DNA of 54,546 nucleotides from Phycisphaerae bacterium (lineage in GTDB: Bacteria > Planctomycetota > Phycisphaerae > Tepidisphaerales > Tepidisphaeraceae), in assembly GCA_026004655.1 (NCBI GenBank), contig BPJO01000021.1:1-54546 (forward strand), given 5' to 3'. Below the pieces are notes generated by a model that worked only from the letters and a program-made list of their open reading frames with translations, made no database searches and had not been told where the DNA came from. The position numbers and the translations under genes were made by a program. Positions 18,134 to 29,300 of the stretch are shown here, one piece after another. Each line of letters starts with the position of its first letter. The first letter of the stretch is position 1.

Positions 18134-18628
18134 ATGCGGTTAAAAGTGGTCCAACCGACGGATTCGGACAAACCCTGGTATTCAAAAGGTTTACGGTTTT
18201 CCTGTACCCAGTGTGGTAATTGCTGTACCGGGGGACCGGGGTATGTCTGGACGTCTTCGGTCGAAATCGATCGTTTTGCTTGTTATTTGCGAATGGACCG
18301 ATCGGAATTTCTCAAAAAATACTGCAGGGTGATCGGTGGGAAAGTCAGTTTGAAGGAGCGCAAGAATCACCGGGGCGAATACGATTGTGTGTTTCTGGAA
18401 GAAATCGAGGTGGGTCCGGGTCGGCGCAAACGGGTCTGCACGGTGTATGACGTAAGACCTCTTCAATGCAGGACTTGGCCCTTCTGGGACGGGTTGCTTC
18501 GGTCTCGGGAGGCTTGGGAGTCGGCATCCCGGGGGTGTCCGGGAATGAATCGGGGAAAACAGTACAGTTTGCAGGAAATCGAATCCCTGCGTGACGCGGA
18601 CGATTGGCCGGGGTATACCGGAGATTAA
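18134..18628 (+). CDS. YkgJ-type cysteine-cluster protein
   Basis: Starting at ATG 18134, the 164-residue protein has the family hallmark CTQCGNCCTGGPGYVW near its N-terminus and later YDCVFLE, CTVYDVRPLQCRTWPFW and a final Cys in SRGCPGMN. These cysteines are thought to bind a zinc or iron-sulphur cofactor; the family has no firm biochemical role. The frame is open upstream to 17981, overlapping the divergent oxidoreductase promoter region, but that leader has no domain features. Confidence 0.88.
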   Translation: MRLKVVQPTDSDKPWYSKGLRFSCTQCGNCCTGGPGYVWTSSVEIDRFACYLRMDRSEFLKKYCRVIGGKVSLKERKNHRGEYDCVFLEEIEVGPGRRKRVCTVYDVRPLQCRTWPFWDGLLRSREAWESASRGCPGMNRGKQYSLQEIESLRDADDWPGYTGD

Positions 18629-18665
18629 GTTATGAGCAGGCTTGTGTTTGGAACGGAGACAACAT

Positions 18666-19667
18666 ATGTGGGGTAATCTTCAGGGTTGGATCGTTGCTGG
18701 GGTTTTGCTGATCTTAATGGGAATCAGCGGATGGACTTTACAGCAAATCAACGCCCCGACCCCTCCGACCCGGTTCGGGTTAGACCCGAAAAACCTGTCG
18801 GTTCTGGAACTGTCGGTTTCTCCCGGATCGATCGTTCGGATGCAGGCGCCCGGGGATGCGGGAGAACTGTATTTGCAAGCCATCCGAGAAGTCCGATCCG
18901 ACCGGGTCGCCTACGAGCGTTTTGTCGAGCGAGGACAACTGTCTGACGCCCGTAACCTAAAAGCCGTTGCATACATCCTGGAGGCAGCCCCCATCGCTTC
19001 CATGAGCCTTTTGACCCGGAATCCCGAAAAAAACATCGGATATTTCAAAATGTTCACTCCGGAAGATCTGGCCGACATCAAATTGGCAGGAAAAACCGTG
19101 GAACGAATCGGGCTTTTACAACAAGTCAACGGACGAACCGAACAGGCCAAAGAGTCGCTTCAAGCCTCATTCGCGCTTGGTGCCAAGATGTTCAAAGAAC
19201 GGTTGATCTTCATGGAAGCCTTCGAGGGGCTTGGTTTGATGAACGGTGCAGCTGAAATCCTACGGGTGATTGCCCAACAGGAAAAAAACATCAACCAAGT
19301 TGCGACCTTGGAAAGTTTTCTCGAATCGACCCGAACGTTGTATGAACAAAGAATGAAACCGATGTGGTCGATCATCAGTTCGGTAGGCGGTACGCCCGCT
19401 TCCAACCGAAAAATGTCCGAGCATGCGGGGGATATCTTCCACTTTACGACTCAAGCCCAACAGGAACGGATGTGGCGGGTCGAGAGCATATTGAAATTAG
19501 GTCGGTTCAGGTTTCACGTAGGCGGGCAGGGGTACGGACGACTGGCCGACCAAACACAGGCGTCGGCACGACTTAAGGTACTGGTTAACGACCCTGACCG
19601 GTATGTCAGCCAAGCCGCTCGGTCAGCGATGGACCTGACCTCTGAGGATTATCACCGGATTCAATGA
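18666..19667 (+). CDS. Membrane-anchored protein of unknown function
   Basis: ATG 18666 follows GGAGAC (18655-18660). The 333-residue protein has one N-terminal membrane helix (GWIVAGVLLILMGISGWTL) and a helical, probably periplasmic, remainder. A repeat-like stretch (ERIGLLQQVNGRTEQAKESL...ALGAKMF) looks like a degenerate TPR, and the C-terminus (ARLKVLVNDPDRYVSQAARSAMDL) resembles a HEAT/TPR-like helical pair. I recognise no named family. It follows the YkgJ gene by 37 bases and is likely co-transcribed. Confidence 0.75.
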   Translation: MWGNLQGWIVAGVLLILMGISGWTLQQINAPTPPTRFGLDPKNLSVLELSVSPGSIVRMQAPGDAGELYLQAIREVRSDRVAYERFVERGQLSDARNLKAVAYILEAAPIASMSLLTRNPEKNIGYFKMFTPEDLADIKLAGKTVERIGLLQQVNGRTEQAKESLQASFALGAKMFKERLIFMEAFEGLGLMNGAAEILRVIAQQEKNINQVATLESFLESTRTLYEQRMKPMWSIISSVGGTPASNRKMSEHAGDIFHFTTQAQQERMWRVESILKLGRFRFHVGGQGYGRLADQTQASARLKVLVNDPDRYVSQAARSAMDLTSEDYHRIQ

Positions 19668-19944
19668 CCTTCCGGGTCCGACGAACGGATGTCGTGAACG
19701 TCGTAAGTCGTTGACAGAAGAACCGCTTGCGATGATGATGCAGGTATGCTCCCTGCGGTCGATTCGCCTGAGGTGAGTCTGTCCGTAATCGGGGGTAAAG
19801 GCGTCCGGTGGAGATTTGAAAGTCCGTAACCGATCGTCAGGCTGCGGCGTCTTTACCGGATGATAAATTAACGTCGCGCCGACGTGGCACGACGCTATGA
19901 TTTGCGACCGGATATGCACCCCATTGGCTGAGGAGAAGCGCATC
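19668..19944 (+). other. 277-bp leader of the giant surface protein gene
   Basis: No gene is supported here. The stretch holds the promoter and 5' leader of the next gene. GGTAAAG (19794-19800) can pair with CTTTACC (19851-19857), so a long-range hairpin in the leader is possible. I see no match to a known riboswitch and no good sigma-54 site. Confidence 0.35.
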
Positions 19945-22900
19945 ATGCCCCGTGGCCGTACCTCGCGCAAAGCGGCAATTCTTCGCCGTGCCGTCTCCAG
20001 TTGTTTCGAATCGTTGGAATCGCGTCGAATGCTCACGACCCTTCAAGGTGGTGATACGTTCGTTTATCAGGATTCCAACGATGAACTCATCCGTATCAGT
20101 CTCAGCGGGGACATCGTCGCTGAGTTTCTCGCGATGCGGGTCTACGACGGTACCAACCGTCAAGTCATTCTCGATTTGCAACCTCCCCTGGAGGATGCTC
20201 CCGACAACTATGGTGCGGACCTATTTCATATCTACATCGTTGATGCGCGCCCCAACGCGGTTATCAGCATTTCTCGGATCGACGATGACGGAAACGCTCA
20301 GCCTTACGAAGGAAATGTAGGGGATATCCGTGTCATTCCCAAAGTAGGAGGCGAATCCGTCACGATTACCCCCACCGGAGGCGGACAGGTATACATCGGT
20401 GCCCGTACCAAAGACTACATAGACAACACCGACGACGAACAAGACATTCCCATCACGTTCGCCAACTACCGAAGTGATTTTGGGCTTCGACCGGCCAGCC
20501 GAGGAATTTACGCGGGAATAGAAACAGCGCCCGGTGTTAATATGGGTAAGATCCTGGTTGGTGGAACGATCACCGGGCGCGTCTTCGTCAGTGGACACCT
20601 CGAGACGCTCTATGCAGGGGATCTGTTGCTCGGGGATACCCGAGGCACGTTCCGGGGTAGTTCCAGCGAGTTGCCCAACAACCTCTTTGTCGGAGGGGAT
20701 TTACGTAATCTCTTGGTTCGTGGGTCACTCGGGACCGATCCGGAAGGCATCTACCGAACGGGAACCGACATCCGGGTGGGTGGTAAACTCGCAAATATCA
20801 AGGTCGCCAACCAGTTTGATGCCATTGTTGAGGTCGTCAACAACCCCAATTTACCCCTCAACAATGCCCCTTTCACCGAAGTCGAATACACGTTGCTCAG
20901 CGGTGAAAGAATCGGTGAAGCCTTTATGCGAGGGGATATTGCCGACAATTTCGTCAGCAATAATGCCCTAACGAATCGGTTTTTTGGTTCTTCCTTCACC
21001 AGTTCGTTGACCGGTAAAGTGCAGGGACTTGATTTTGCCGGTCGGCTCGCGAGCAACCGGGGAGACTCTGTCGATTATTATTCGGTTCCTCTGATGGCCG
21101 GGCAGACGGTGACAGTCCAGCTGTATTCCCCGGATCCGTTCTTGAACGGGTTTTTGAATGTCGGGATCTTCGATCCCCTCGGGCGTTTCATCAAGTCAGA
21201 CCTCGCCGATTTCCAAGGTGGTGTCGGTGGAGGACAGGCTTTTAAGTTCACGGCTGAGATGCCCGGAATTTATCAGTTCGCTGTCGCGGGGCTCGGAGAT
21301 CAAAGCTTTGGTGGATCGTATGTCCCCGCCAATGCCGATCCGGTATCCGTTTCCGCGTTCGGAGATTACAACCTAATTATTCAGGATTATGGTGAAGTCG
21401 CGTTCGGCGGAGCGTCGATCGGAGGAGCTACCCGTCTTGACGACCAGGACACCGGCCTGTTCGTACGACGAGGGGATCTAGGTGCCTGGGATAGTGTCGG
21501 CGATTTCTTGGCTAACCTGTTCACACCGATCAATCTTCTCAAAGGAAATCTGCGTCATCTAGGCGGAGAAGACATCGGTGGAACTGTCGCTGACAACACG
21601 GTGTCGCTAGCTTCACCCGACCTTCTGGTCCCCCGCGGCAGCGTCGGGATGATCAAATCGACAGGCAACCTGTTCATCAATCCCAACGCTTTTAATCTGG
21701 ATGACCCCGTGGCATCCAACGCGGTCGGTTTCGATTATCAGTGGATCGAAGTCGGAGGAAACTTCTCTTCCCAACTCACTGCCAACCGTGCTATCCATGT
21801 CATCCGAGTCACCGGAGACATCAACAGTTCTGCCTTTTTACCCCGAATCTACGCCAACGCCGATCGTCGCGGCGAAGACGGTCGCATCGATCTGATCGAC
21901 GTCACCGGAAACTTCGGCGATCTTGCCGCAGGAGGTCCAGCACTTCATACGGGTCTCGGTGGAAACATCAAATACATTCGGGTCGGAGGCGTGGTTTACA
22001 ACGACTACGCCTTCGGACGACGAATCGACGTCACCCAGACCTATCCTCTCGGGCAGACGGTTACGTTGCAGGATGATTCCGGAGCCCGATTCAGTATCAT
22101 TCCCGATACCTACACCACCACAACCTCCAATAACGGAACGACTACCACCGTTCGAACCCCCACACGGGTCACCGTCACAGCCTACCCCGTCCGTGATGCT
22201 GCCGGTCAGGTCATCATCCGATTGACACTCGGTGGGGGGGGGGACATTCAACGTCCTCGGGCGTTCCGGTCAGGTGGATATCGGCGAAATCGAAAGTCAG
22301 AAAACCGATGCTACCCCGCTTGTCTATAACGCGACCCGGGATACCGTTGAGTATGAAGGAAGCACAGACACCACCACTCAGCTTACCCCCACCAGTGCTT
22401 TAGACTTCCGTTTCAACGGGCGTGTCCCGATCAATGTGATGTCGATCCAAGCCGGGACCGGAAGGCTCAGTGGCGGGTTGGGGTCGATTTCTTCCATCAC
22501 CAATTACACCAGTGGTGAGATCAGCGGTATTCGTGCCCAATCCATCGGCAGTGTGATCGCTCAACGCGTCGGTATCCTGACCGGAACCGGAGCTGTTAAA
22601 CCGGTGGCGTTGACTTCCAATTTTGATGCCGAGCAGCTTACCTATCCGTTTGATGCCACCACTTTCGGCGTATTCAGTATCGGACCGATCCGTCAGATCC
22701 TCTCCCGCGATGAATTGGGAGCTGTCCATTCGGGCGCCGAAATCGGTGAAATCCGCGCTAACGCGGACGGTAAGAACAGTTTAACTAGCATCGAAGGAAT
22801 CACCCGACCCGTTCGTGGAACACGCATTATCAATGTCAACGTCGGCGAAGGTTTGCTGCATATGGGGACCGGCGACATCGTCGGTGGTGGTATCTATGCC

Positions 22901-24148
22901 ACCAACAGCATCAAGCAGATCGTTGCTAATAACGCCGACATCCGTGGTGTCATCAACGCGGGAAATTACATCGAAACCATCGTCGTCCGAAACGGTTCGA
23001 TTCAGAATGCCCGGATTTCCAACTTCGCAGACGTGACCCAGACCGCTTTTTATAATCGACTGGTGACGATTACGGATACCGAATCGGCGCCGCCACCTGC
23101 CACGAATCCGTCCCTGTTTGTACCTCGTTACGGATTAAAGACGCTCAGCGTGTCAGGAAATGGTGGGATCATCGGTTCGGCAATTTCCGTCGGTGATTTT
23201 GAAAGCATCTACGTCGATGGTTTTGGAATTCTCGAAAGCCGCATCAGTGCGATAGGCCTTTATAATCCCAGCGGAAGGATCGTGACTACCGGTTTAGGTA
23301 TTCGCAGGACGTCTATCAGCGCTGGATTCTCCGTTAATACCGTTCAAGCCGTCGGTGACGGACAACTGCTCGATGTTAAAGGATTCAACATCTCCGTCCG
23401 TCAGTCAGAACGAAACCGGTACGACGCCCAAACCGGTCGTACACTGGATGCCACAAACGATCTGCATCGGTCTCTTGGAACATCAGCAGGGAGTTCAAGA
23501 GTGTCCGGGATCACTAATGCCGGGATTATTGAAGATACCGACATCGCGGGAACCGGACAATTACGCAAACTCGAAGCCTATTTGATCCGCGATGGGGCAG
23601 ACAACCTGATAACGCGGGATAATGTCAGTTACCCGATGCGGGTTTATTTCGCCCAATCGATCGATTCGATCAAAGCCAAGAATGCGATCATGGGGCTTAG
23701 GGTCGTGACCGGAAAACTGAACTCACTCAACGCTGGCGGGAACATGCAGGAAGTGGCAGCGGATGTGTCCGGACAAATCGGCGAAGTGGTCAGCGGACGT
23801 ACGATCCGCGGGACCGTCAATATCAGTGCAAAGGGTCCGCAAGGGTCGATCAATCGCGTATATGCCCGAAGCGGAATGTACGCTTCGATCGAATCAGCGA
23901 CCGACATCAACCAGATCCAGGTCGGTAGTCTTGGTGGGGATCCATCCTTGGGCGTGCGGGCGCTAGGCAAAATCGGCGAACTGCGTGTTGTCGATGATGT
24001 CGTTACCGGAACTTATGTCCGAGCCAGTAAAGGCATGAATACCCTGTTTGTCGGTGGTGACATCCAGTCCGGCGTCAAAATCAGTGCTCGGAGCTATGGA
24101 ACGGTCACTATTCTGGGAACCAATAACGGACAAGTCGTCGTCGAATAA
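19945..24148 (+). CDS. Giant exported protein with planctomycete LEPRxLL-type signal and PPC domain (frame broken)
   Basis: ATG 19945 follows GAGGAG (19930-19935). The N-terminus is basic (RGRTSRKAAILRRAVSS) and then shows FESLESRRML, the planctomycete extracellular-protein motif. Around residues 345-480 there is a PPC-like beta-sandwich (DSVDYYSVPLMAGQTVTVQL, then GIYQFAVAGLG). The rest is Gly/Asn/Thr-rich repetitive beta structure with recurring IGEIRA, GGxIxxI and LNAGGNM-type strands, suggesting a beta-solenoid. The frame shifts at a run of ten G (22234-22243); joined, it is about 1400 residues. It is probably a cell-surface or secreted structural protein. Confidence 0.85.
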
Positions 24149-24179
24149 CACATTCACGTCCGAGAATCGATCGTTTGAT

Positions 24180-24209
24180 GCCCGCTTCAACCCTAAAGCG
24201 GGCTTTTTT
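24180..24209 (+). terminator. Rho-independent terminator of the giant surface protein gene
   Basis: GCCCGCTT (24180-24187) pairs with AAGCGGGC (24196-24203), followed directly by TTTTTT (24204-24209), 31 bases after the stop codon. Confidence 0.9.
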
Positions 24210-24278
24210 ATCAGGACACCCACACCGAACTGAAGTCCCCGATCCTTCAAGCCGATGAAAATCCCTGAGGACATCACT

Positions 24279-24680
24279 ATGGGCGATCAAGTCACTTCGG
24301 GATCGGATAAAAACCTTCAGATCGCACGCGACGTGGTCGATCGGCGTTCGGGTCTGGACCGTCGGCAACGGACTCGGGAAGAATCCGGGTACACGGGTCC
24401 TGAACGTCGTGTCTCTGATCGACGGACTGGTCTGGAACGTCGCCGGGGAGCGGGAATTCGACGGGAAGAAGAACGACGAAGTGCTGAGGAAGGGGAAATG
24501 ACCCCCGAGCAGTTCGAGTTTGTCATGGCGATCGAGGCTTACAAAAAGGTCAATCGAAAACTTTTCCCGACTTGGACGGAAGTGTTGGAGGTCATCACCC
24601 AGCTTGGGTACCGGAAGGTCGAACCACGAACGCTTAAACTGGATTCGGTTCCGGAAGCCCCGATCCAGAAAGTAGCCTAA
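24279..24680 (+). CDS. Small Arg-rich protein with RRxGxDRR repeats
   Basis: ATG 24279 is chosen because TGAGGA (24266-24271) lies seven bases before it; an upstream ATG at 24255 lacks a site. The 133-residue protein has an N-terminal half with repeated DRRSGLDRR, GPERRVSDRRTGLERRRG and EERRS, then a C-terminal helical module (TPEQFEFVMAIEAYKKVNRK, FPTWTEVLEVITQLGYRKV). RRxxRDRR-type stretches often precede PilZ or membrane domains, but none follows here. The C-terminal FPTW...LGYRKV part resembles a motif I have met in planctomycete hypothetical proteins. Function unknown; nucleic-acid or c-di-GMP binding is speculation. Confidence 0.7.
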   Translation: MGDQVTSGSDKNLQIARDVVDRRSGLDRRQRTREESGYTGPERRVSDRRTGLERRRGAGIRREEERRSAEEGEMTPEQFEFVMAIEAYKKVNRKLFPTWTEVLEVITQLGYRKVEPRTLKLDSVPEAPIQKVA

Positions 24681-24717
24681 CTCCCGGTATTTCTACCGAA
24701 AATGTCGAAAAACAATC

Positions 24718-24751
24718 AAGCCCACGCACTCGGGGGGAGTCACGTGGGCTT
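24718..24751. terminator. Bidirectional terminator between the Arg-rich gene and amt
   Basis: AAGCCCACG (24718-24726) pairs with CGTGGGCTT (24743-24751). On the minus strand the stem is followed by GATTGTTTTT, so it should end the ammonium transporter transcript; on the plus strand the tail is TAGGTTCTTT. Confidence 0.8.
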
Positions 24752-24778
24752 TAGGTTCTTTGAACCGATATAACCGGA

Positions 24779-26224
24779 TTACAGCGTGGTGGAAAGGTTA
24801 TATCCGGTTTCACCATGGACAGTGATGTCCAAACCTTCTTCTTCCTCGTCTTCGTTGACCCGCATTCCGATGGTTTTGTGCAGGATCATTCCGACGATGT
24901 ATGAAACCACAAAGGCAAAGACAGCTGACCCAATTAGCCCGATCGCCTGTTTGGTGAATTGTTCAAATCCTCCGACGTCAGGTCGGGTCGCAAAAAGCCC
25001 GACCAACAATGCTCCTAGCGCACCACCCACCCCGTGAACGCCAAAGGCATCAAGCGAATCGTCGTATCCGAAGATCGATTTGAGTCGGCATCCGAAGTAG
25101 CAGACCGCGCCACCCAAAGCCCCGATCAAGATAGACGATTCAGGCGTCACGTGACCTGCACACGGGGTAATGACCACCAGACCCGCGACCATTCCGGAGG
25201 CAAAACCCAGAATAGTGGGTTTGCGTGTGATCACCCATTCGACCAATAACCAGGCGGTTGCTGCCGCTGCGGCGGCTACTTGAGTGTTCGTAAACGCCAT
25301 GGCGGCAATACCCATGAAGTCCTTCAGCTCACTACCACCGACGGCGATCGTCGAACCGGCATTGAATCCAAACCACCCGAACCACAACAACCCGGCTCCG
25401 ATCAACGTCAATCCGAGCGAATGTGGGGCCATCGGGATCTTTCCATATCCCTTGCGAGGACCAATCACCAAACACAACGCCAACCCCGACACCCCGGCTA
25501 AGACGTGCACGACCGTTCCACCGGCAAAATCCAGCACCCCATAATTCCACAACGCGCCACCAGTATTCCATACCGTGTAGGCCGTCGGGCAGTAGACGAT
25601 CGTGCTCCAGATCAACATAAACAAAATAAACGGTCCGAATCGAACTCGTTCAGCAATAGCCCCGACGATTAGTGCCGGTGTAATGATCGCAAACTTGCCT
25701 TGGAACATCACGAATGCCAGTTCCGGTATTCCGTTCGGGATCGCGCCAGTGGCGTCGCCGGTCAAGGCCGAACGATACATTTCAGCAGCATGAAAAGCCC
25801 TTAGTAAGATCAAGGACGGATCAAATCCGAGGAAGTTCCATCCGCCCACGCTAACCACTGGGGTTGCGGCAAAACACAACGCATAACCGATCACGACCCA
25901 GTGAAGACCAATCACACCGATCGAGACCATCACGAGCAAAAACATATTCAACACGTTTTTAGCTCGAACCATTCCACCATAAAACAATGCCAATCCCGGA
26001 ACCATCAGCAGAACCAACGCCGACGAAACCAGCATCCAAGCGGTTAGTCCGTTATCGATCCGAACTTCCGGAGTTGTGACAGGTTCTAGTGGGGCTGTCC
26101 CGACCGTGATCGACGGTTCCTGTGCCCAAGTACACGTACCCAGTATCCCTAAAAACAATACCAGTCCGCAAAAACGACCCGATAGTGAAAAGGTAATCCA
26201 TTTGAGAATATTAGAAATACTCAT
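24779..26224 (-). CDS. amt: Ammonium transporter (Amt family)
   Basis: The 481-residue protein has a cleavable-looking signal peptide (FCGLVLFLGILGTCTWAQE) and eleven membrane helices with Amt hallmarks: LVLLMVPGLALFYGGMVRAKN, DFAGGTVVHVLAGVSGL, FGWFGFNAGS and DAFGVHGVGGALGALLVG, which include the two pore histidines. The C-terminal tail carries an acidic EDEEEEGLD stretch. It imports ammonium across the inner membrane. Amt genes are often paired with a PII gene (glnB/glnK); none is present here. Confidence 0.96.
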   Translation of the reverse strand: MSISNILKWITFSLSGRFCGLVLFLGILGTCTWAQEPSITVGTAPLEPVTTPEVRIDNGLTAWMLVSSALVLLMVPGLALFYGGMVRAKNVLNMFLLVMVSIGVIGLHWVVIGYALCFAATPVVSVGGWNFLGFDPSLILLRAFHAAEMYRSALTGDATGAIPNGIPELAFVMFQGKFAIITPALIVGAIAERVRFGPFILFMLIWSTIVYCPTAYTVWNTGGALWNYGVLDFAGGTVVHVLAGVSGLALCLVIGPRKGYGKIPMAPHSLGLTLIGAGLLWFGWFGFNAGSTIAVGGSELKDFMGIAAMAFTNTQVAAAAAATAWLLVEWVITRKPTILGFASGMVAGLVVITPCAGHVTPESSILIGALGGAVCYFGCRLKSIFGYDDSLDAFGVHGVGGALGALLVGLFATRPDVGGFEQFTKQAIGLIGSAVFAFVVSYIVGMILHKTIGMRVNEDEEEEGLDITVHGETGYNLSTTL

Positions 26225-26235
26225 AGTACTTCGAC

Positions 26236-26264
26236 AGTTAAAGTGAAGTCAGTCGAAATGTCAA
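26236..26264 (-). promoter_or_regulatory. Possible sigma-70-type promoter of amt
   Basis: Read on the minus strand, TTGACA (26259-26264) is followed after 17 bases by TTAACT (26236-26241), ending 12 bases before the amt start. The -35 match is perfect and the -10 is weak. No sigma-54 site is visible upstream of amt. Confidence 0.35.
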
Positions 26265-26305
26265 AATCCCCGTCGATTGTCGAGAGGCTTTTACCCATTG
26301 AACGA

Positions 26306-29300
26306 TCAGAAGTTTGATCGGAGCAATTTGAGTTTTTGGTCCGTCGTGACGTAATAAATGGATCCGTTGGTGACTTGCCATTGACCGATCAGGATCTTGG
26401 ACGAGTCTTTGATGGTCACTCGGTGCGTCAAAAGACCGCTTTCCTCACCACGGCTGACTATTGCCCGGCTATAGGCTGAGATCTGAAAAGAGGGAACCGT
26501 CTGGGTGGTTCGGGGATTTGTGGGGGTCTGGATCAGAACGGCGTAGTCCCGAGCGAGAATCAGATCCGCTAAAGTCCCCCGTTGTACGAGTCCGTCCGAT
26601 GCCCAGCTTCCTCTACCCTCCAACTGGTAGGCTTTGAAACTTCGATCTCCGATGACGTACAGATAATCACCGGCGTTTTTGATCATCAGCATCGGCGGAA
26701 AGGCATTTAACGTTCCGACATTTTCTACACTAAATACCTGATCCATTTTCCGACCGGTCCGTGGGTCTTCGATTTTTAAAGATTCACCCGTGTACAGGTC
26801 AAACACCCGAATCACTTGAGGACGATTCCCAACAGCGGTCAAGGCAAATATCTTCCCGTCAATGATCTGCAGATGATCACCTGATGTCATGTTGACGAAG
26901 GGAATCTGCCCACCTTGTAATTTCCCGAGTTCACGTTTCCAGGATCCATGGTCAAGATCATACAGGTTGTGGGCAGCTAGTTCGTTAAGAGTGGTCGTGA
27001 CCAGCATCCCGTCTGAGGATAAAACCAGATTCATCAATTGCTGACTGTCCTGCTGGGGATCAAAAGTCAGGGATAGAACATTCAAACCGTTCAATGTATC
27101 GAGTACTTTCACTTCACTATAGCCCCCGGCATCAAAAGAACCGATGACGATGAAATCATCGGTAGCTTTAAAGTGACGCACCAGGGATTCTTCGAGGGTG
27201 CGAACCTGCCATTGGACTGATCCGTTGGACAGGTCCACAGAGACGATCCGTCCGTTGCTGGTTCGAAGAATGACTCGATCGCTGAGCAAGCGGAAATAGC
27301 TGATTGTCTTGTCGTCGGGGTTATCAGTAGAGTTGTCCTCTGTCGGAGGGAGCCGAAGGATCCGGTTGGCCGCCATCAATCGCTGGTCGATCAGGATCGG
27401 CGGTTGGGCATTGTCTTGTGGATTGGCTCCCTCGTCAGCAGGGGCGTTGATTTTTCGGACATTCGGATCGGTATACACCTCGCGATCGACCGTGCCGATT
27501 GACAACAGATCTTTCGCTGCAACCGACCAGAGTATTTTTCCTCCTTCGACGGCGTAAACCGCAACCGGAGTGACGATGACCAGCCGATCCCCGTAAAAAC
27601 CGCATCCCAAAGGTTTGGCGGCGACGTGAATTCCCTTATCCAAAGGCTGAATGGCGCCGGCTTGGAACTGCAACACCTTGCTATCACGGGTATAGACAAC
27701 TAACCGGTCCGGACGAGATATCTTATCCTGTTGAGGGACCAGTGACACGACCCCTTCGTATTCCTGAACCGACAACAGGGGGGGCTTATCCGGTTGAACA
27801 TTTCCGTCAGGTAGGTTCAAAACAGGTAGCAAAGAGGCCTGATGATTGGCGTAATGGGTTTTGAGGATGCGGATCGCTTCGGTCAGAGCTATTGGTTGGA
27901 TCTGTTCCTGTTCGTTGAGTTTCAGTGAGGCAGAAAGCTTAGCGGAAGGATCGATCCGACGGGCTTGTTCGAGTCTCAGGATCGCTAGTTCGATCTGTCC
28001 CGGCATCTGGAGATACGTTCGGGCCATGGATTCGAGCGTTTTCAGACGGATCGAGTCGTCTTTGGTGCGTTTGAGCAGTTCCCGAAGGGTTAGAATACTC
28101 AGGGAAAACTTTTTCGCCTTTGAGAATTGCTCGGCTGCCTGTTGGAGCGCGGGCACTGCGACGCTGCTCAGGGGGTACTGCTCGGCCAAATGGACAAAAA
28201 GTTCCGGGGGTGTCGATGGTTCAGCCAGATAAGAGGCCAATTTCGACCTTGCCTGTTCTTCAAAAGAGGCATACATCTCGGGTCGTTTTTCGACCAGTTC
28301 GGCAAGCGCCGTCCTGACTTCGATGCCAGCCGGTACGTCGCCGTTACGACCATTGATGATGACCGAACGCCATGAAGGGTTGGAAAGAATTTCCTGGTAT
28401 AACACGATTTCGCCGGCCGGGTCATTGGAAGTTCGGAGAAACGACGCATGTGCCAGACGATATCGAACTTGCTGCGACGGGAGGTCTGCGACCGCACGCG
28501 CCCGGCTGAAAAGTTGACGAATGATCTCGGGTGTGACCGAATCCGATAATTGCAGTTTGATTGCGAATCCGCAGGTGATCTCAAAAAGGCGATTTCTCAG
28601 TTCACTCGCAGCCAATTTCCCCGAACCATCCTTACCGAGTCGCTGAATCGCCTCGTCCAGACGATCAATCGCTTGGCGCGGGTTTCCACTGATTAAAAGC
28701 AGCTCTGCATACTTCACGTAAGGTTCAGGATCAGAAGGTGACTTTTGGATCTGCTGATCCAGTTTGGCAGTTGCGACCGCAAGATCGGTGTAAACGGTGA
28801 CCCGAGAGTCCGCTGCGATGATCACATGGTCGGGCGTGGCCAGCACGTTTCCGGGCGCTTCTTCATTCGTGTCCCAGGTTCCCGATGAGGGATAAGCATC
28901 TTCGACGCGCCACTGGCGGATTGACATTCGATAAAGTTTGGATTCGATCGGTACGTAGATCCGGTCGGCAGCAACAAACGGTCGACCACGAATCACCGGG
29001 TCCGACTTTCCGCTCCCGCTAGGGTGATCGAACGTGCGATATTTTCCTCCGTTTGCGAGAAGTTTCTTATTCGGATCAAAGGTCTTCCAGGGAATCGAAA
29101 AAAGGGTCGATCGGTTTCCCAAAATCAAATGATCGTCTGTGACCGCAAGCATCATGTCGACGGGTTCGAACCGAGAGGATTCGAGGTTTCGCGGGATCCG
29201 TCGGATAACCGCTCCGGAGACGGCTTCACAGATCAGTATCTCATCCGAATCCGAAGGTGCGACAAACAGCTTCCCGTCCACGATCATAGGGGGGTCTTGA

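Noticed and set aside
19870..19920. TGGCAC followed by TTTGC before the giant surface gene, resembling a sigma-54 promoter
   Set aside because: The spacing between the two elements is about twice what sigma-54 requires.
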